Source: Rattus norvegicus (lineage: Eukaryota > Chordata > Mammalia > Rodentia > Muridae). Taken from it: a stretch of DNA of 64,000 nucleotides. The notes under the pieces were generated by a model that was not told the origin of the DNA, did no database searches, and saw only the letters and a program-made list of their open reading frames with translations. The stretch is taken from assembly GCF_036323735.1 (NCBI RefSeq), contig NC_086034.1, positions 67,122,439 to 67,186,438 of the forward strand, given 5' to 3'. Shown here piece after piece: positions 46,591-57,572 of this stretch. The position numbers and the translations under genes are program-made. Numbering within the stretch: the stretch's first letter is position 1; each line of letters starts with the position of its first letter.

Positions 46591-47574
46591 AATTGAGAGG
46601 CTTTCAAATGAAAACTACTTCAAAATTAATGTTAAGGAGTTAAATGTGTCTATTTAATTGATTTTAATATTCTTGCTTTAAAGTTGGTAAATGATATGTA
46701 CCTCTATTTTTTAATTTATTGGAATATAGGTTTTTGAAGTATTTCTAATGATATTGTATATTTCTCTGCTTTTTGCCAGTGTCTTCCTTTTCATTCCTAT
46801 TTTTATTAATTTGTATCCTCTCTCCCTCTCTTTCCCTCTCTCCTTCCCCTTCTCCTTTCCCCTCTCTCTTCCTCTCTCCTCCTTTCTCCCTCTTTCCCCC
46901 TCTGCCTTTCCATCCTCTTCCCCCTTTCTAAGTATTTAGAATTTCAAACATTCCACTTGGGATCACTCTACTGTATCTCAGAGTCTCACATGCTGCGTTT
47001 TTATTAGCAGCTATTTATCAGAAATGTATTCCCTCCTTCATTTCTGCAGTCATCCATTAGTGGACTACTTAGTCTGTGTGAGTTTATGTTCTATGGTTCG
47101 GGCTGGAGATTTGGGGATTTGCAGTTTTACTCCATTGTTATCAGAGAGAATGTAAGAAATGACTAAACTGTCCTTGGATTTGCTGAGTCTTATTCTGTTC
47201 TCTAAAGTGTGATCCATTTTGAGAAAGTTCCCATGAGCATGCATTCTCTAGTAGTTAAATAGAATGTTCTCTGGAATGTTCTGTAAAGTGTATATCATTT
47301 GTAATGTCAAATAATTGTTTCCTTGTTGATTTATTTTTCCGTTTCGTGCTGCCGTTTGGTGTGAGAGTGGGTATTCTAATTCTTCACTGTTATTGAAGTC
47401 ACCTGGTCAGTTTACATTCAGTGGCATTTATCTTACTATTAAATGTGCTGGTTCATATTTAGGATGGAGATGTGCTTGAAATGGACTAGTCCCTTAGTCA
47501 TCATGAGTGACCTACTTCATTCCTTCTAATTTCGTTTTGAGACTGCTTTGTCGGACACTAGTGTATCTATCTAT
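46591..47574 (-). mobile_element. Ancient host L1, middle piece (reverse transcriptase to endonuclease)
   Basis: Continuation of the L1 at 39057-39985. TTTGAAGTATTTCTAATGAT, TTTTTATTAATTTGTATCC, TCAGAGAGAATGTAAG, TCTAAAGTGTGATCCATTTTG, GAGAAAGTTCCCATGAG and TTTGAGACTGCTTTGTCGG follow antisense L1 order. It is expanded in the middle by a pyrimidine tract. Confidence 0.75.
46815..46928. repeat. Polypyrimidine tract (TCCC/TCTC)n
   Basis: About 110 bp of nearly pure C/T on the plus strand, inside the ancient L1. A homopurine-homopyrimidine tract of this length can form triplex (H-) DNA. Confidence 0.92.
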
Positions 47575-47605
47575 ACCTGCTTGGTTTTTTTTTTTTTTTT
47601 TTTGT

Positions 47606-48355
47606 GAACATTCTGGTTCTTTTTTTTCTTTTTTTATATTTTTTTTATTAACTTGAGTATTTCTTACATACATTTCAAGTGTTATTCCCTTTCCCGGTAT
47701 CCGGGCAAACATCCCCCTCCCCCCTCCCCTTCCTTATGGGTGTTCCCCTCCCAACCCTCCCCCCATTGCCGCCCTCCCCCCATAGACTAGTTCACTGGGG
47801 GTTCAGTCTTAGCAGGACCCAGGGCTTCCCCTTCCACTGGTGCTCTTACTAGGATATTCATTGCTACCTATGGGGTCAGAGTCCAGGGTCAGTCCATGTA
47901 TAGTCTTTAGGTAGTGGCTTAGTCCCTGGAAGCTCTGGTTGCTTCGCATTGTTGTACATATGGGGTCTCAAGCCCCTTCAAGCTCTTCCAGTTCTTTCTC
48001 TGATTCCTTCAACGGGGGACCTATTCTCAGTTGAGTGGTTTGCTGCTGGCATTCGCCTCTGTATTTGCTGTATTCTGGCTGTGTCTCTCAGGAGCGATCT
48101 ACATCCGGCTCCTGTCGGTCTGCACTTCTTTGCTTCATCCATCTTGTCTAATTGGGTGGCTGTATATGTATGGGCCACATGTGGGGCAGGCTCTGAATGG
48201 GTGTTCCTTCAGTCTCTGTTTTAATCTTTGCCTCTCCCTTCCCTGCCAAGGGTATTCTTTTTCCTCATTTAAAGAAGGAGTGAAGCATTCACATTTTGAT
48301 CATCCGTCTTGAGTTTCGTTTGTTCTAGGGATCTAGGGTAATTCAAGCATTTGGG
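47606..48355 (-). other. 3' UTR of the young L1, with G-rich polypurine tract
   Basis: Non-coding L1 tail between the ORF2 stop and poly-A. On the minus strand 47712-47783 is G-rich with several GGGG runs, the conserved polypurine tract of mammalian L1 3' UTRs, able to form G-quadruplexes. Two adjacent T-runs (about 47585-47602 and 47622-47636) suggest a poly-A tail interrupted by a short insertion. Confidence 0.85.
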
Positions 48356-51300
48356 CTAATAGCCACTTATCAATGAGTGCATACCATGTATGTCTTTCTG
48401 TGATTGGGTTAGCTCACTCAGGATGATATTTTCCAGTTCCAACCATTTGCCAACGAATTTCATAAACTCGTTGTTTTTGATAGCTGAGTAATATTCCATT
48501 GTGTAGATGTACCACATTTTCTGTATCCATTCCTCTGTTGAAGGGCATCTGGATTCTTTCCATTTTCTGGCTATTATAAATAAGGCTGCGATGAACATAG
48601 TGGAGCACGTGTCTCTTTTATATGTTGAGGCATCTTTTGGGTATATGCCCAAGAGAGGTATAGCTGGATCCTCAGGCAGTTCAATGTCCAATTTTCTGAG
48701 GAACCTCCAGACTGATTTCCAGAATGGTTTTACCAGTCTGCAATCCCACCAACAATGGAGGAGTGTTCCTCTTTCTCCACATCCTCGCCAGCATCTGCTG
48801 TCACCTGAGTTTTTGATCTTAGCCAACCGCACTGGTGTGAGGTGAAATCTCAGGGTTGTTTTGATTTGCATTTCCCTTATGACTAAAGATGTTGAACATT
48901 TCTTTAGGTGTTTCTCAGCCATTCGGCATTCCTCAGCTATGAATTCTTTGTTTAGCTCTGAACCCCATTTTTTAATAGGGTTATTTGTTTCCCTGCGGTC
49001 TAACTTCTTGAGTTCTTTGTATATTTTGGATATAAGGCCTCTATCTGTTGTAGGATTGGGAAAGATCTTTTCCCAATCTGTTGGTTGCCATTTTGTCCTA
49101 ACCACAGTGTCCTTTGCCTTACAGAAGCTTTGCAGTTTTATGAGATCCCATTTGTCGATTCTTGATCTTAGAGCATAAGCCATTGGTGTTTTGTTCAGGA
49201 AATTTTTCCCAGTGCCCATGTGTTCCAGATGCTTCCCTAGTTTTTCTTCTATTAGTTTGAGTGTGTCTGCTTTGATGTGGAGGTCCTTGATCCACTTGGA
49301 CTTAAGCTTTGTACAGGGTGATAAGCATGGATCGATCTGCATTCTTCTACATGTTGCCCTCCAGTTGAACCAGCACCATTTGCTGAAAATGCTATCTTTT
49401 TTCCATTGGATGGTTTTGGCTCCTTTGTCAAAAATCAAGTGACCATAGGTGTGTGGGTTCATTTCTGGGTCTTCAATTCTATTCCATTGGTCTATCTGTC
49501 TGTCTCTGTACCAATACCATGCAGTTTTTATCACTATTGCTCTGTAATACTGCTTGAGTTCAGGGATAGTGATTCCCCCTGAAGTCCTTTTATTGTTGAG
49601 GATAGCTTTAGCTATCCTGGGTTTTTTGTTATTCCAGATGAATTTGCAAATTGTTCTGTCTAACTCTTTGAAGAATTGGATTGGTATTTTGATGGGGATT
49701 GCATTGAATCTGTAGATTGCTTTTGGTAAAATGGCCATTTTTACTATATTAATCCTGCCAATCCATGAGCATGGGAGATCTTTCCATCTTCTGAGGTCTT
49801 CTTCAATTTCTTTCCTCAGTGTCTTGAAGTTCTTATTGTAGAGATCTTTTACTTGCTTGGTTAAAGTCACACCGAGGTACTTTATATTATTTGGGTCTAT
49901 TATGAAGGGTGTCGTTTCCCTAATTTCTTTCTCGGCTTGTTTCTCTTTTGTATAGAGGAAGGCTACTGATTTATTTGAGTTAATTTTATACCTAGCCACT
50001 TTGCTGAAGTTGTTTATCAGCTTTAGTAGTTCTCTGGTGGAACTTTTGGGATCACTTAAATATACTATCATGTCATCTGCAAATAGTGATATTTTGACCT
50101 CTTCTTTTCCGATCTGTATCCCTTTGATCTCCTTTTGTTGTCTGATTGCTCTGGCTAGAACTTCAAGAACTATATTGAATAAGTAGGGAGAGAGTGGGCA
50201 GCCTTGTCTAGTCCCTGATTTTAGTGGGATTGCTTCAAGTTTCTCTCCATTTAGTTTAATGTTAGCAACTGGTTTGCTGTATATGGCTTTTACTATGTTT
50301 AGGTTATGGGCCTTGAATTCCTATTCTTTCCAGGACTTTTATCATGAAGGGGTGTTGAATTTTGTCAAATGCTTTCTCAGCATCTAATGAAATGATCATG
50401 TGGTTCTGTTCTTTCAGTTTGTTTATATAATGGATCACGTTGATGTTTTTCCGTATATTAAACCATCCCTGCATGCCTGGGATGAAGCCTACTTGATCAT
50501 GGTGGATGATTGTTTTGATGTGCTCTTGAATTCGGTTTGCCAGAATTTTATTGAGTATTTTTGCGTCGATATTCATAAGGGAAATTGGTCTGAAGTTCTC
50601 TTTCTTTGTTGTGTCTTTGTGTGGTTTAGGTATAAGAGTAATTGTGGCTTCGTAGAAGGAATTCGGTAGGGCTCCATCTGTTTCAATTTTGTGGAATAGT
50701 TTGGATAATATTGGTATGAGGTCTTCTATGAAGGTTTGATAGAATTCTGCACTAAACCCGTCTGGACCTGGGCTCTTTTTGGTTGGGAGACCTTTAATGA
50801 CTGCTTCTATTTCCTTAGGAGTTATGGGGTTGTTTAACTGGTTTATCTGTTCCTGATTTAACTTCGATACCTGGTATCTGTCTAGGAAATTGTCCATTTC
50901 CTGAAGATTTTCAAGTTTTGTTGAATATAGGTTTTTATAGTAAGATCTGATGATTTTTTGAATTTCCTCTGAATCTGTAGTTATGTCTTCCTTTTCATTT
51001 CTGATTTTGTTAATTTGGACACACTCTCTGTGTCCTCTCGTTAGTCTGGCTAAGGGTTTATCTATCTTGTTGATTTTCTCAAAGAACCAACTTTTGCTTC
51101 TGTTGATTCTTTCTATGGTCCTTTTTGTTTCTACTTGGTTGATTTCAGCTCTGAGTTTGATTATTTCCTGCCTTCTACTCCTCCTGGGTGTATTTGCTTC
51201 TTTTTGTTCTAGAGCTTTTAGGTGTGCTGTCAAGCTGCTGACATATGCTCTTTCCTGTTTCTTTCTGCAGGCACTCAGCGCTATGAGTTTTCCTCTTAGC

Positions 51301-52184
51301 ACAGCTTTCATTGTGTCCCATAAGTTTGAGTATGTTGTATCTTCATTGTCATTAAATTCTAAAAAGTTTTTAATTTCTTTCTTTATTTCTTCCTTGACTA
51401 GGTTATCATTGAGTAGAGCATTGTTCAATTTCCACGTATATGTGGGCATTCTTCCCTTATTGTTATTGAAGACCAGTTTTAGGCTGTGGTGGTCTGATAG
51501 CACGCATGGGATTATTTCTATCTTTCTGTACCTGTTGAGGCCCGTTTTTTGACCAATTATATGGTCAATTTTGGAGAAAGTACCATGAGGAGCTGAGAAG
51601 AAGGTATATCCTTTTGCTTTAGGATAGAATGTTCTATAAATATCCGTTAAGTCCATTTGGCTCATGACTTCTCTTAGTCTGTCGACATCACTGTTTAATT
51701 TCTGTTTCCATGATCTGTCCATTGATGAGAGTGGGGTGTTGAAATCTCCCACTATTATTGTGTGAGGTGCAATGTGTGTTTTGAGCTTTAGTAAGGTTTC
51801 TTTTACGTATGTAGGTGCCCTTGTATTCGGGGCATAGATATTTAGGATTGAGAGTTCATCTTGGTTGATTTTTCCTTTGATGAATATGAAGTGTCCTTCC
51901 TTATCTTTTTTGATGACTTTTAGTTGGAAATTGATTTTATTTGATATTAGAATGGCTACTCCAGCTTGCTTCTTCTGACCATTTGCTTGGAAAGTTGTTT
52001 TCCAGCCTTTCACTCTGAGGTAGTGTCTGTCTTTGTCTCTGAGGTGTGTTTCCTGTAGGCAGCAGAATGCAGGGTCCTCGTTGTGTATCCAGTTTGTTAA
52101 TCTATGTCTTTTTATTGGGGAGTTGAGGCCATTGATATTGAGAGATATTAAGGAATAGTGATTATTGCTTCCCGTTATATTCAT
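48356..52184 (-). pseudogene. L1 ORF2 (endonuclease/reverse transcriptase), one frameshift
   Basis: ORF2 nicks target DNA and reverse-transcribes L1 RNA at the nick. It starts at Met 52184 (MNITGSNNHYSLISLNINGL). The endonuclease keeps N16, E45 (QETHL), GDFN at 146-149, D207 and D231-H232 (SDH). The reverse transcriptase keeps GPDGFSAEF, SLDAEKAF, TRQGCPLSP and FADDM. The C-terminus keeps a CCHC knuckle (CWRGCGERGTLLHCWWDC) and ends at 48356 after LISGY. Codon 626 is followed by a stop (50304-50306): the plus strand reads GGTTATGGG where the frame calls for one T fewer. Downstream the other frame is open from 50303 to 48356. Net length is about 1,275 codons, normal for rodent ORF2. The product would end inside the reverse transcriptase, so autonomous activity is lost unless the base is an error. 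Confidence 0.95.
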
Positions 52185-52243
52185 ATTTGGATGTGAGGTT
52201 ATGTTTGTGTGCTTTCATTCTCTTTGTTTTGTTGCCAAGACGA

Positions 52244-53317
52244 TTAGTTTCTTGCTTCTTCTAGGGTATAGCTTGCCTCCTTATGTTGGGCTTTACCATT
52301 TATTATCCTTTGTAGTGCTGGATTTGTAGAAAGATATTGTGTAAATTTGGTTTTGTCATGGAATATCTTGGTTTCTCCATCAATGTTAATTGAGAGTTTT
52401 GCTGGATACAGTAACCTGGGCTGGCATTTGTGTTCTCTTAGGGTCTGTATAACATCAGTCCAGGATCTTCTGGCCTTCATAGTTTCTGGCGAGAAGTCTG
52501 GTGTGATTCTGATAGGTCTCCCTTTATATGTTACTTGACCTTTTTCCCTTACTGCTTTTAATATTCTTTCTTTATTTTGTGCGTTTGGTGTTTTGACAAT
52601 TATGTGACAGGAGGTGTTTCTTTTCTGGTCCAATCTATTTGGAGTTCTGTAGGCTTCTTGTATGTCTATGGGTATCTCTTTTTTTAGGGTAGGGAAGTTT
52701 TCTTCTATGATTTTGTTGAAGATATTTACTGGTCCTTTGAGCTGGGAGTCTTCACTCTCTTCTATACCTATTATCCTTAGGTTTGATCTTCTCATTGAGT
52801 CCTGGATTTCCTGTATGTTTTGGACCAGTAGCTTTTTCCGCTTTACATTATCTTTGACAGTTGAGTCAATGATTTCTATGGAATCTTCTGCTCCTGAGAT
52901 TCTCTCTTCCATCTCTTGTATTCTGTTGGTGAAGCTTGTATCTACAGCTCCTTGTCTCTTCTTTTGGTTTTCTATATCCAGGGTTGTTTCCATGTGTTCT
53001 TTCTTGATTGCTTCTATTTCCATTTTTAATTCCTTCAACTGTTTGATTGTGTTTTCCTGGAATTCTTTCAGGGATTTTTGCGATTCCTCTCTGTAGGCTT
53101 CTACTTGTTTATTAATGTTTTCCTGTGTTTCCCTAAGTGTGTTCATGTCTTTCTTGAAGTCCTCCAGCATCATGATCAAATATGATTTTGAAACTAGATC
53201 TTGCTTTTCTGGTGTGTTTGGATATTCCATGTTTGTTTTGGTGGGAGAATTAGGCTCCGATGATGGCATGTAGTCTTGGTTTCTGTTGCTTGGCTTCCTG
53301 CGCTTGCCTCTCGCCAT
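52244..53317 (-). CDS. L1 ORF1 protein (RNA-binding chaperone), intact
   Basis: 357 codons, uninterrupted. ORF1 protein is the trimeric RNA-binding nucleic-acid chaperone of L1 particles, acting in cytoplasmic RNPs and at integration. Visible layout: basic N-terminus MARGKRRKPSNRNQ; a long coiled coil at about 50-165 with two 22-residue repeats (LRETQENINKQVEAYREESQ then LKEFQENTIKQLKEL); an RRM-like domain from about 176 (RRSNLRIIGIEE); and a C-terminal domain at about 275-340 (FSPETMKARRSWTDVI, LLYPAKLSINIDGETKIF). The start is supported by the same MARGKRR start in the 61.3 kb fragment. It is followed after 59 bp by ORF2. Expression would depend on the upstream L1 5' UTR, which is truncated. 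Confidence 0.96.
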   Translation of the reverse strand: MARGKRRKPSNRNQDYMPSSEPNSPTKTNMEYPNTPEKQDLVSKSYLIMMLEDFKKDMNTLRETQENINKQVEAYREESQKSLKEFQENTIKQLKELKMEIEAIKKEHMETTLDIENQKKRQGAVDTSFTNRIQEMEERISGAEDSIEIIDSTVKDNVKRKKLLVQNIQEIQDSMRRSNLRIIGIEESEDSQLKGPVNIFNKIIEENFPTLKKEIPIDIQEAYRTPNRLDQKRNTSCHIIVKTPNAQNKERILKAVREKGQVTYKGRPIRITPDFSPETMKARRSWTDVIQTLREHKCQPRLLYPAKLSINIDGETKIFHDKTKFTQYLSTNPALQRIINGKAQHKEASYTLEEARN

Positions 53318-53968
53318 CAGATTATCTCTAGTGTTACTTTGTTCTGCTATTTCTGACAGTGGCTAGACTGTCCTATAAGCCTGTGTGTCAGGAGTGCTGT
53401 AGACCTGTTTTCCTCTCTTTCAGTCAGTTATGGGGACAGAGTGTTCTGCTTTCGGGAGTGTAGTTTTTCCTCTCTACAGGTCTTCAGCTGTTCCTGTGGG
53501 CCTGTGTCTTGAGTTCACCAGGCAGCTTTCTTGCAGCAGAAAATTTGGTCTTACCTGTGGTCCCGAGGCTCAGGTTCGCTCGTGGGGTGCTGCCCAGGGG
53601 CTCTCTGCAGCGGCAGCAACCAGGAAGACCTGTGCCGCCCCTTCCGGGAGCTTCAGTGCACCAGGGTTCCAGATGGTCTTTGGCTTTTTCCTCTGGCGTC
53701 CGAGATGTGTGTGCAGGGAGCAGTCTCTTCTGGTTTTCCAGGCTTGTCTGCCTCTCTGAAGGTTTAGCTCTCCCTCCCACGGGATTTGGGTGCAGGGAAC
53801 TGTTTATTTGGTCTGTTTCCTTCAGGGTCCGGTGGTGTCTCTGCAGGGGTCCTGCCGCTCCTGGGCCCTCCCCCACGGGAGCCCAGAGGCCTTATACAGT
53901 TTCCTCTTGGGCCAGGGATGTGGGCAGGGGTGAGCAGTGTTGGTGGTCTCTTCCGCTCTGCAGCCTCC
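53318..53968 (-). promoter_or_regulatory. Partial 5' UTR promoter of the young L1
   Basis: GC-rich, CpG-containing 650-bp segment upstream of ORF1. It is colinear and roughly 92% identical with 61531-62186. Rodent L1 5' UTRs carry internal RNA polymerase II promoters made of repeated units; this copy has only part of one unit, ending at the target-site duplication. Open frames occur on both strands, including a plus-strand frame (53430-53759) shared with the 61.6 kb copy. Confidence 0.85.
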
Positions 53969-53977
53969 ACCTGCTTG

Positions 53978-54530
53978 TTTTTTAATACCCAGTTTTCTTC
54001 CTGTGACTTTACTGTAGAGAATCAAGACCTTTAACATCCAAAGTTGTTGAATGTCTGCTGTTTTGTTGATGGCTGCTACTTACCCCTTCCTTATTGGTTT
54101 ATTTCCTGCTATAGTAAGACCTATGCTTTTCCTTGGACTCATTGATGTGTTTATCTTCTCTTCTATGTGATGGACTCCTAAAAGCGTCTTCTGTAATGTT
54201 GGCTTAGTGGTATGAATTTGCTTAGGTATTTATTATGGAGCGCTTTTATTTTTTTCCCTTCAGTTATGATGCATCTCTTAAAGAAAACATCACCACCTTG
54301 TATGGTAGCTACTGTCCTACTTAGTCTAAACTATGTCATTCCAGACCTTCTTGGCTTTTAAAGTGTAGAATTTCTGTTATTCTGATGGGTTTGTATTTAT
54401 GTGTAACACTGTCTTTCTTTCTCCTGGATTATGACTTAAGTATCAAGCAATCAATATGTTAAGGTTCTTTTCTAATCTTGTTGGTGTTCTAAACACTTCT
54501 TCTTTCTGGACAGCCATCTCTCTAGATTTC
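53978..54530 (-). mobile_element. Ancient host L1, right piece (start of ORF2 to ORF1)
   Basis: Continues the L1 split by the younger elements. GAATGTCTGCTGTTTTGTTG, TGATGGACTCCTAAAAGC, TGTAATGTTGGC, AAAGAAAACATCACC, CAGACCTTCTTGGCTTTTAA and TTCTGATGGGTTTGTATTTA match antisense L1 ORF1 and inter-ORF sequence. Very decayed; the right edge is approximate. Confidence 0.65.
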
Positions 54531-56050
54531 AAAAAAGTGAGTGAAACCCTTTGGATAAAACCAGCTGTTAGATTTTTTTTAAATATTTGGGCATCCTGAA
54601 GTAGTACATTGTGGAAGATCTTCCTTTCATACTACCCAGCTAACATACTGAATGCAATAAAATATTAGTCTGTCCTAAATAGTACATGTATTTTGAAAGG
54701 TCTACCCTACTACTTTTATTCCATCCATAATACCCTAGCCTTAATTCTATGTTTCACAATCCATGCTTCCATTTTTAGCCCATATAATAGGAGCAAGTGC
54801 TGAAGTTTATGGAATAATCCGTTGCTCTGTTCACATGATCTGTGGACTGAGTGCTCCCTCGGTGGTATCCTGAAGCTTTTCCCTAGATACTAACCTGTAA
54901 ATAATGAGAAGAAGAAGAACAAGGTCTTGATGCATGCCATTTTGTGAGGGATTTTGTGAGGTCTCTTAATAATGTATAACACATTTCTATAAAGTCTAAT
55001 CTATCAAAAAGTCATAAACATCATCACACTCAATTCTGTTAATCAGGAATCTGAGAGCAGTTTATTTACATGGTTCTAGTCCAGGCTTTTCCACATTGCT
55101 GGTTTGTGTTTTCTGAAGCTTTACCAGACTCACTGGAGGAGCCTGTTTTATGCGAGTTTCTTACACGAATACTCACTGGAAACCTCAGAATCTTCCTTAT
55201 GACGCTGTCATAAGAAATGTCATTAAAGCACAAAGATAGCAGCCTGCCAGTATATCTAATAAAATAGTGAACAAAATGGAGGTCACTTTGCCTTTTATGA
55301 CCTTTCAATTATGTCTGATCTTTCCATACATAAGTTTCATAGTATCTGTTCAAAAGGAATGGCTTTAAATTCTAACTTTTGTAAATAATAATAATAATAT
55401 AAAATAATTTATTAACTTATTTTAAAATAATTACAAAAGATTTGAGTATATCTTGTGTAGAATTTTGCCTGTACATAAAAAATTCAACTAAATAGCATTT
55501 GATAATTTTAAAAAAAGTATGAATTAGAATACAAGTGTCATAATCACAAGTTGGGAAATATATAATGAGAGTTTCAACACACAATTGGAGTTCTCTACTT
55601 CAGATTATATTGTGGGTATTCATAATTGAATATATACTTCTAATTTGTATCTGTTACTTATATGTTAAGATATATCTTTTATTTCTACACATGTTACAAC
55701 TCTATAGATTGTTATTAAGAGGTAAATGTATTTATTCAAGGAACTTCTTGGTTCAGAGGTCTTTGCAAAAGAACACAACCTGAGGCACCTGGAATACATT
55801 TGGATCATTGTTGTCTAGCCCTCTTTGTTGAAAACAGACTTTCAGGTTAGGTCACTCACTTCTTTAGAGTAATTTTAAAATAAGCCAGCCATCTGGCAAA
55901 GCACCACAATTAATTGTCAAACTAATACAATATAGAGAAATCTAGAGAAGAATGTGGGTAGTTTAAAGAAGTGACGTAAAAGTATACATGTTCTTTTTTT
56001 GAGGGCCAATTAAAAAAATGGGAAAGGGTCAGAGGACAAGGCATTTTTAA
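54531..56050. other. No recognisable feature
   Basis: AT-rich, single-copy-looking, with a small AAT repeat at about 55383-55400. No convincing frame. Confidence 0.45.
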
Positions 56051-56133
56051 AAAGATAAGAAAGAAAGAAAAGAAAAGAAAGGTGGGAGGGAGGAAGGGAG
56101 GGAGGGAGAGAGGGAGGGAGAGAAAGAAGAAAC
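56051..56133. repeat. Purine tract (AAAG)n then (GGGA)n
   Basis: About 80 bp of A/G only: AAGAAAGAAAAGAAAAG then GGGAGGGAGGAAGGGAGG. Homopurine mirror-like DNA. Confidence 0.95.
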
Positions 56134-56436
56134 CAGTGACTGCCTCTGGGCTTATCAGTCATATTAGTTAGAAGGGACCAGACAGACAAGGCAGCACTGT
56201 GGGTGGGATACAACACAGTAAGTACACTGGGCAGTAGAATACTTATGGAACATACAAGCCAGAAAGGACAGACATACAGCATTTCCCACATCTCTTAATT
56301 ACTTGATTATATGGCTACCAAAAATATTTAAATTTATGAGGTCTCATTTGTTTTTTAAATATTTAAATCATTGAAGTATCCCATTCATTATTTATCTTCA
56401 TCAGGATGAAGGTAAAAATTATACTGCATAAAGAAG
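56134..56436. other. No recognisable feature
   Basis: Unassigned DNA between the purine tract and the B1. Confidence 0.4.
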
Positions 56437-56591
56437 TGATTCTGGCTGGGTATGGTGGGTTATGTCTTTGACCTCAGCACTCAGGAGGCAGAAGAAGGAA
56501 GATCTTTGCAAGTTCTATGGCATTCTGTTCTACACAGAAGATCTGTCTCATAAATCCTAAAACCAACCAACCAAACAAACAAATGATTCTG
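56437..56591 (+). mobile_element. B1 SINE with short target-site duplication
   Basis: Sense B1 from 56445 (GCTGGGTATGGTGGGTTATG), CTCAGCACTCAGGAGGCAG, then TTCTACACAGAAGATCTGTC and a CCAACCAAAC-rich tail to about 56583. Exact TGATTCTG flanks at 56437-56444 and 56584-56591. The middle (GATCTTTGCAAGTTCTATGG) is diverged. Confidence 0.9.
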
Positions 56592-57420
56592 TTACCATGC
56601 TAACCAGTGGGGACAGATTGACTGCTTTTAACATCATGTCTGAACAGCTTTGTGGCAAACCATTGGAAGCATTTCCTTATCAGCAAACTTAAAAAATAGA
56701 ACTCACCTGACTAGCTTTCACCATGACTCCCAGAGGAAGATTTCTAAATAATCAGATAAAAAGGTGACACATTCAAGGTTTATAAATGTCCTGAGATCTT
56801 AATCTGAAGCTTGGTAGATATACTTTCTGAAGATTTCATGCACTCTGTGCTCCTAGGAGAAATGACTTCTGAGTCACATAGAAATAATACAAGATTTGTG
56901 AGTAGAATTTTCCATGATGTGAGATGGAGTCCTATGCCTAAGATATGTGAAAAGGAATAGAAAGGTAGCTTAGAGTCTGTTCAGCTATGGAGTGCCACTC
57001 AGAAATAGTCACATATAGGGATGAAATAGGTGACTTAGAAGGCTGTTGTATCATTGCTTGGTTTAGTTTTTATTCAGTATCCACTGGTGAATATCAGTTC
57101 TAAGCCAAACACAACATGCGTTAGTGGAGGTACAATGATACCTACAATGGGAACACGCTTGGTTTGTACTTGTTATATGATGTGAGACGCATGTAGATAT
57201 AGATTTATCAAGCAGTTCTTATCAAGAGTCAAAGTCATCTTCGGTTACATCCAAAAGCCGTGCTCTCCCACAAGGCGAGCATCAAATTTTAAAGCAGACT
57301 GGGCACAAAATGAAAATAGATCCCACAAAACAAAAAGCATCTTGCTTATATTTTTATTTACTAATTTTCTTATATTTCTGTTTATGCCCTACACATTAGC
57401 AGTGTATTATATGATTTTCA
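56592..57420. other. No recognisable feature
   Basis: Unassigned single-copy-looking DNA. Confidence 0.45.
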
Positions 57421-57572
57421 GTTTTTTTTTTTTGAGACAAAGTCTTATTAGATTGCCCTGGCTGGACTGGAACTAAATATATAGACCAGGAGTGCCGTGA
57501 ACCCACAGAGATCCACCTGCCTCTGCCTCCAAAGAGCTGGGATTAAAGGTATGCACCACCATCCCAATCTGT
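57421..57572 (-). mobile_element. B1 SINE (antisense)
   Basis: T-run then TTGAGACAAAGTCTTATTAG, TGCCCTGGCTGGACTGGAAC, AACCCACAGAGATCCACCTG, CCTCTGCCTCCAAAGAGC, TGGGATTAAAGGTATGCACC. Complete-length antisense B1 with moderate divergence. Confidence 0.93.

Larger units (their letters stand above)
47575..53977 (-). mobile_element. Young, nearly full-length rat-type L1 (L1_Rn-like)
   Basis: About 6.4 kb. The order on the minus strand is 5' UTR (53318-53968), ORF1 (52244-53317), 59-bp gap, ORF2 (48356-52184), 3' UTR with G-rich tract (47606-48355) and poly-A (T-run from 47585). Target-site duplication ACCTGCTTG at 47575-47583 and 53969-53977, both inside the same ancient L1. The 5' end stops within the first promoter unit: homology with 62170-62186 ends at GCAGCCTC. 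ORF1 is intact and ORF2 appears to have one extra base, so it is a recent insertion. Confidence 0.96.

Noticed and set aside
45821..46592. Long plus-strand frames (up to 182 codons) as genes
   Set aside because: They are antisense shadows of the GC-rich 5' UTR and ORF1 start of the degenerate L1.
50983..51552. 189-codon hydrophobic plus-strand frame as a membrane protein
   Set aside because: It lies antisense to L1 ORF2. Lysine- and glutamate-rich coding read backwards yields F/L/S-rich frames that mimic membrane segments.
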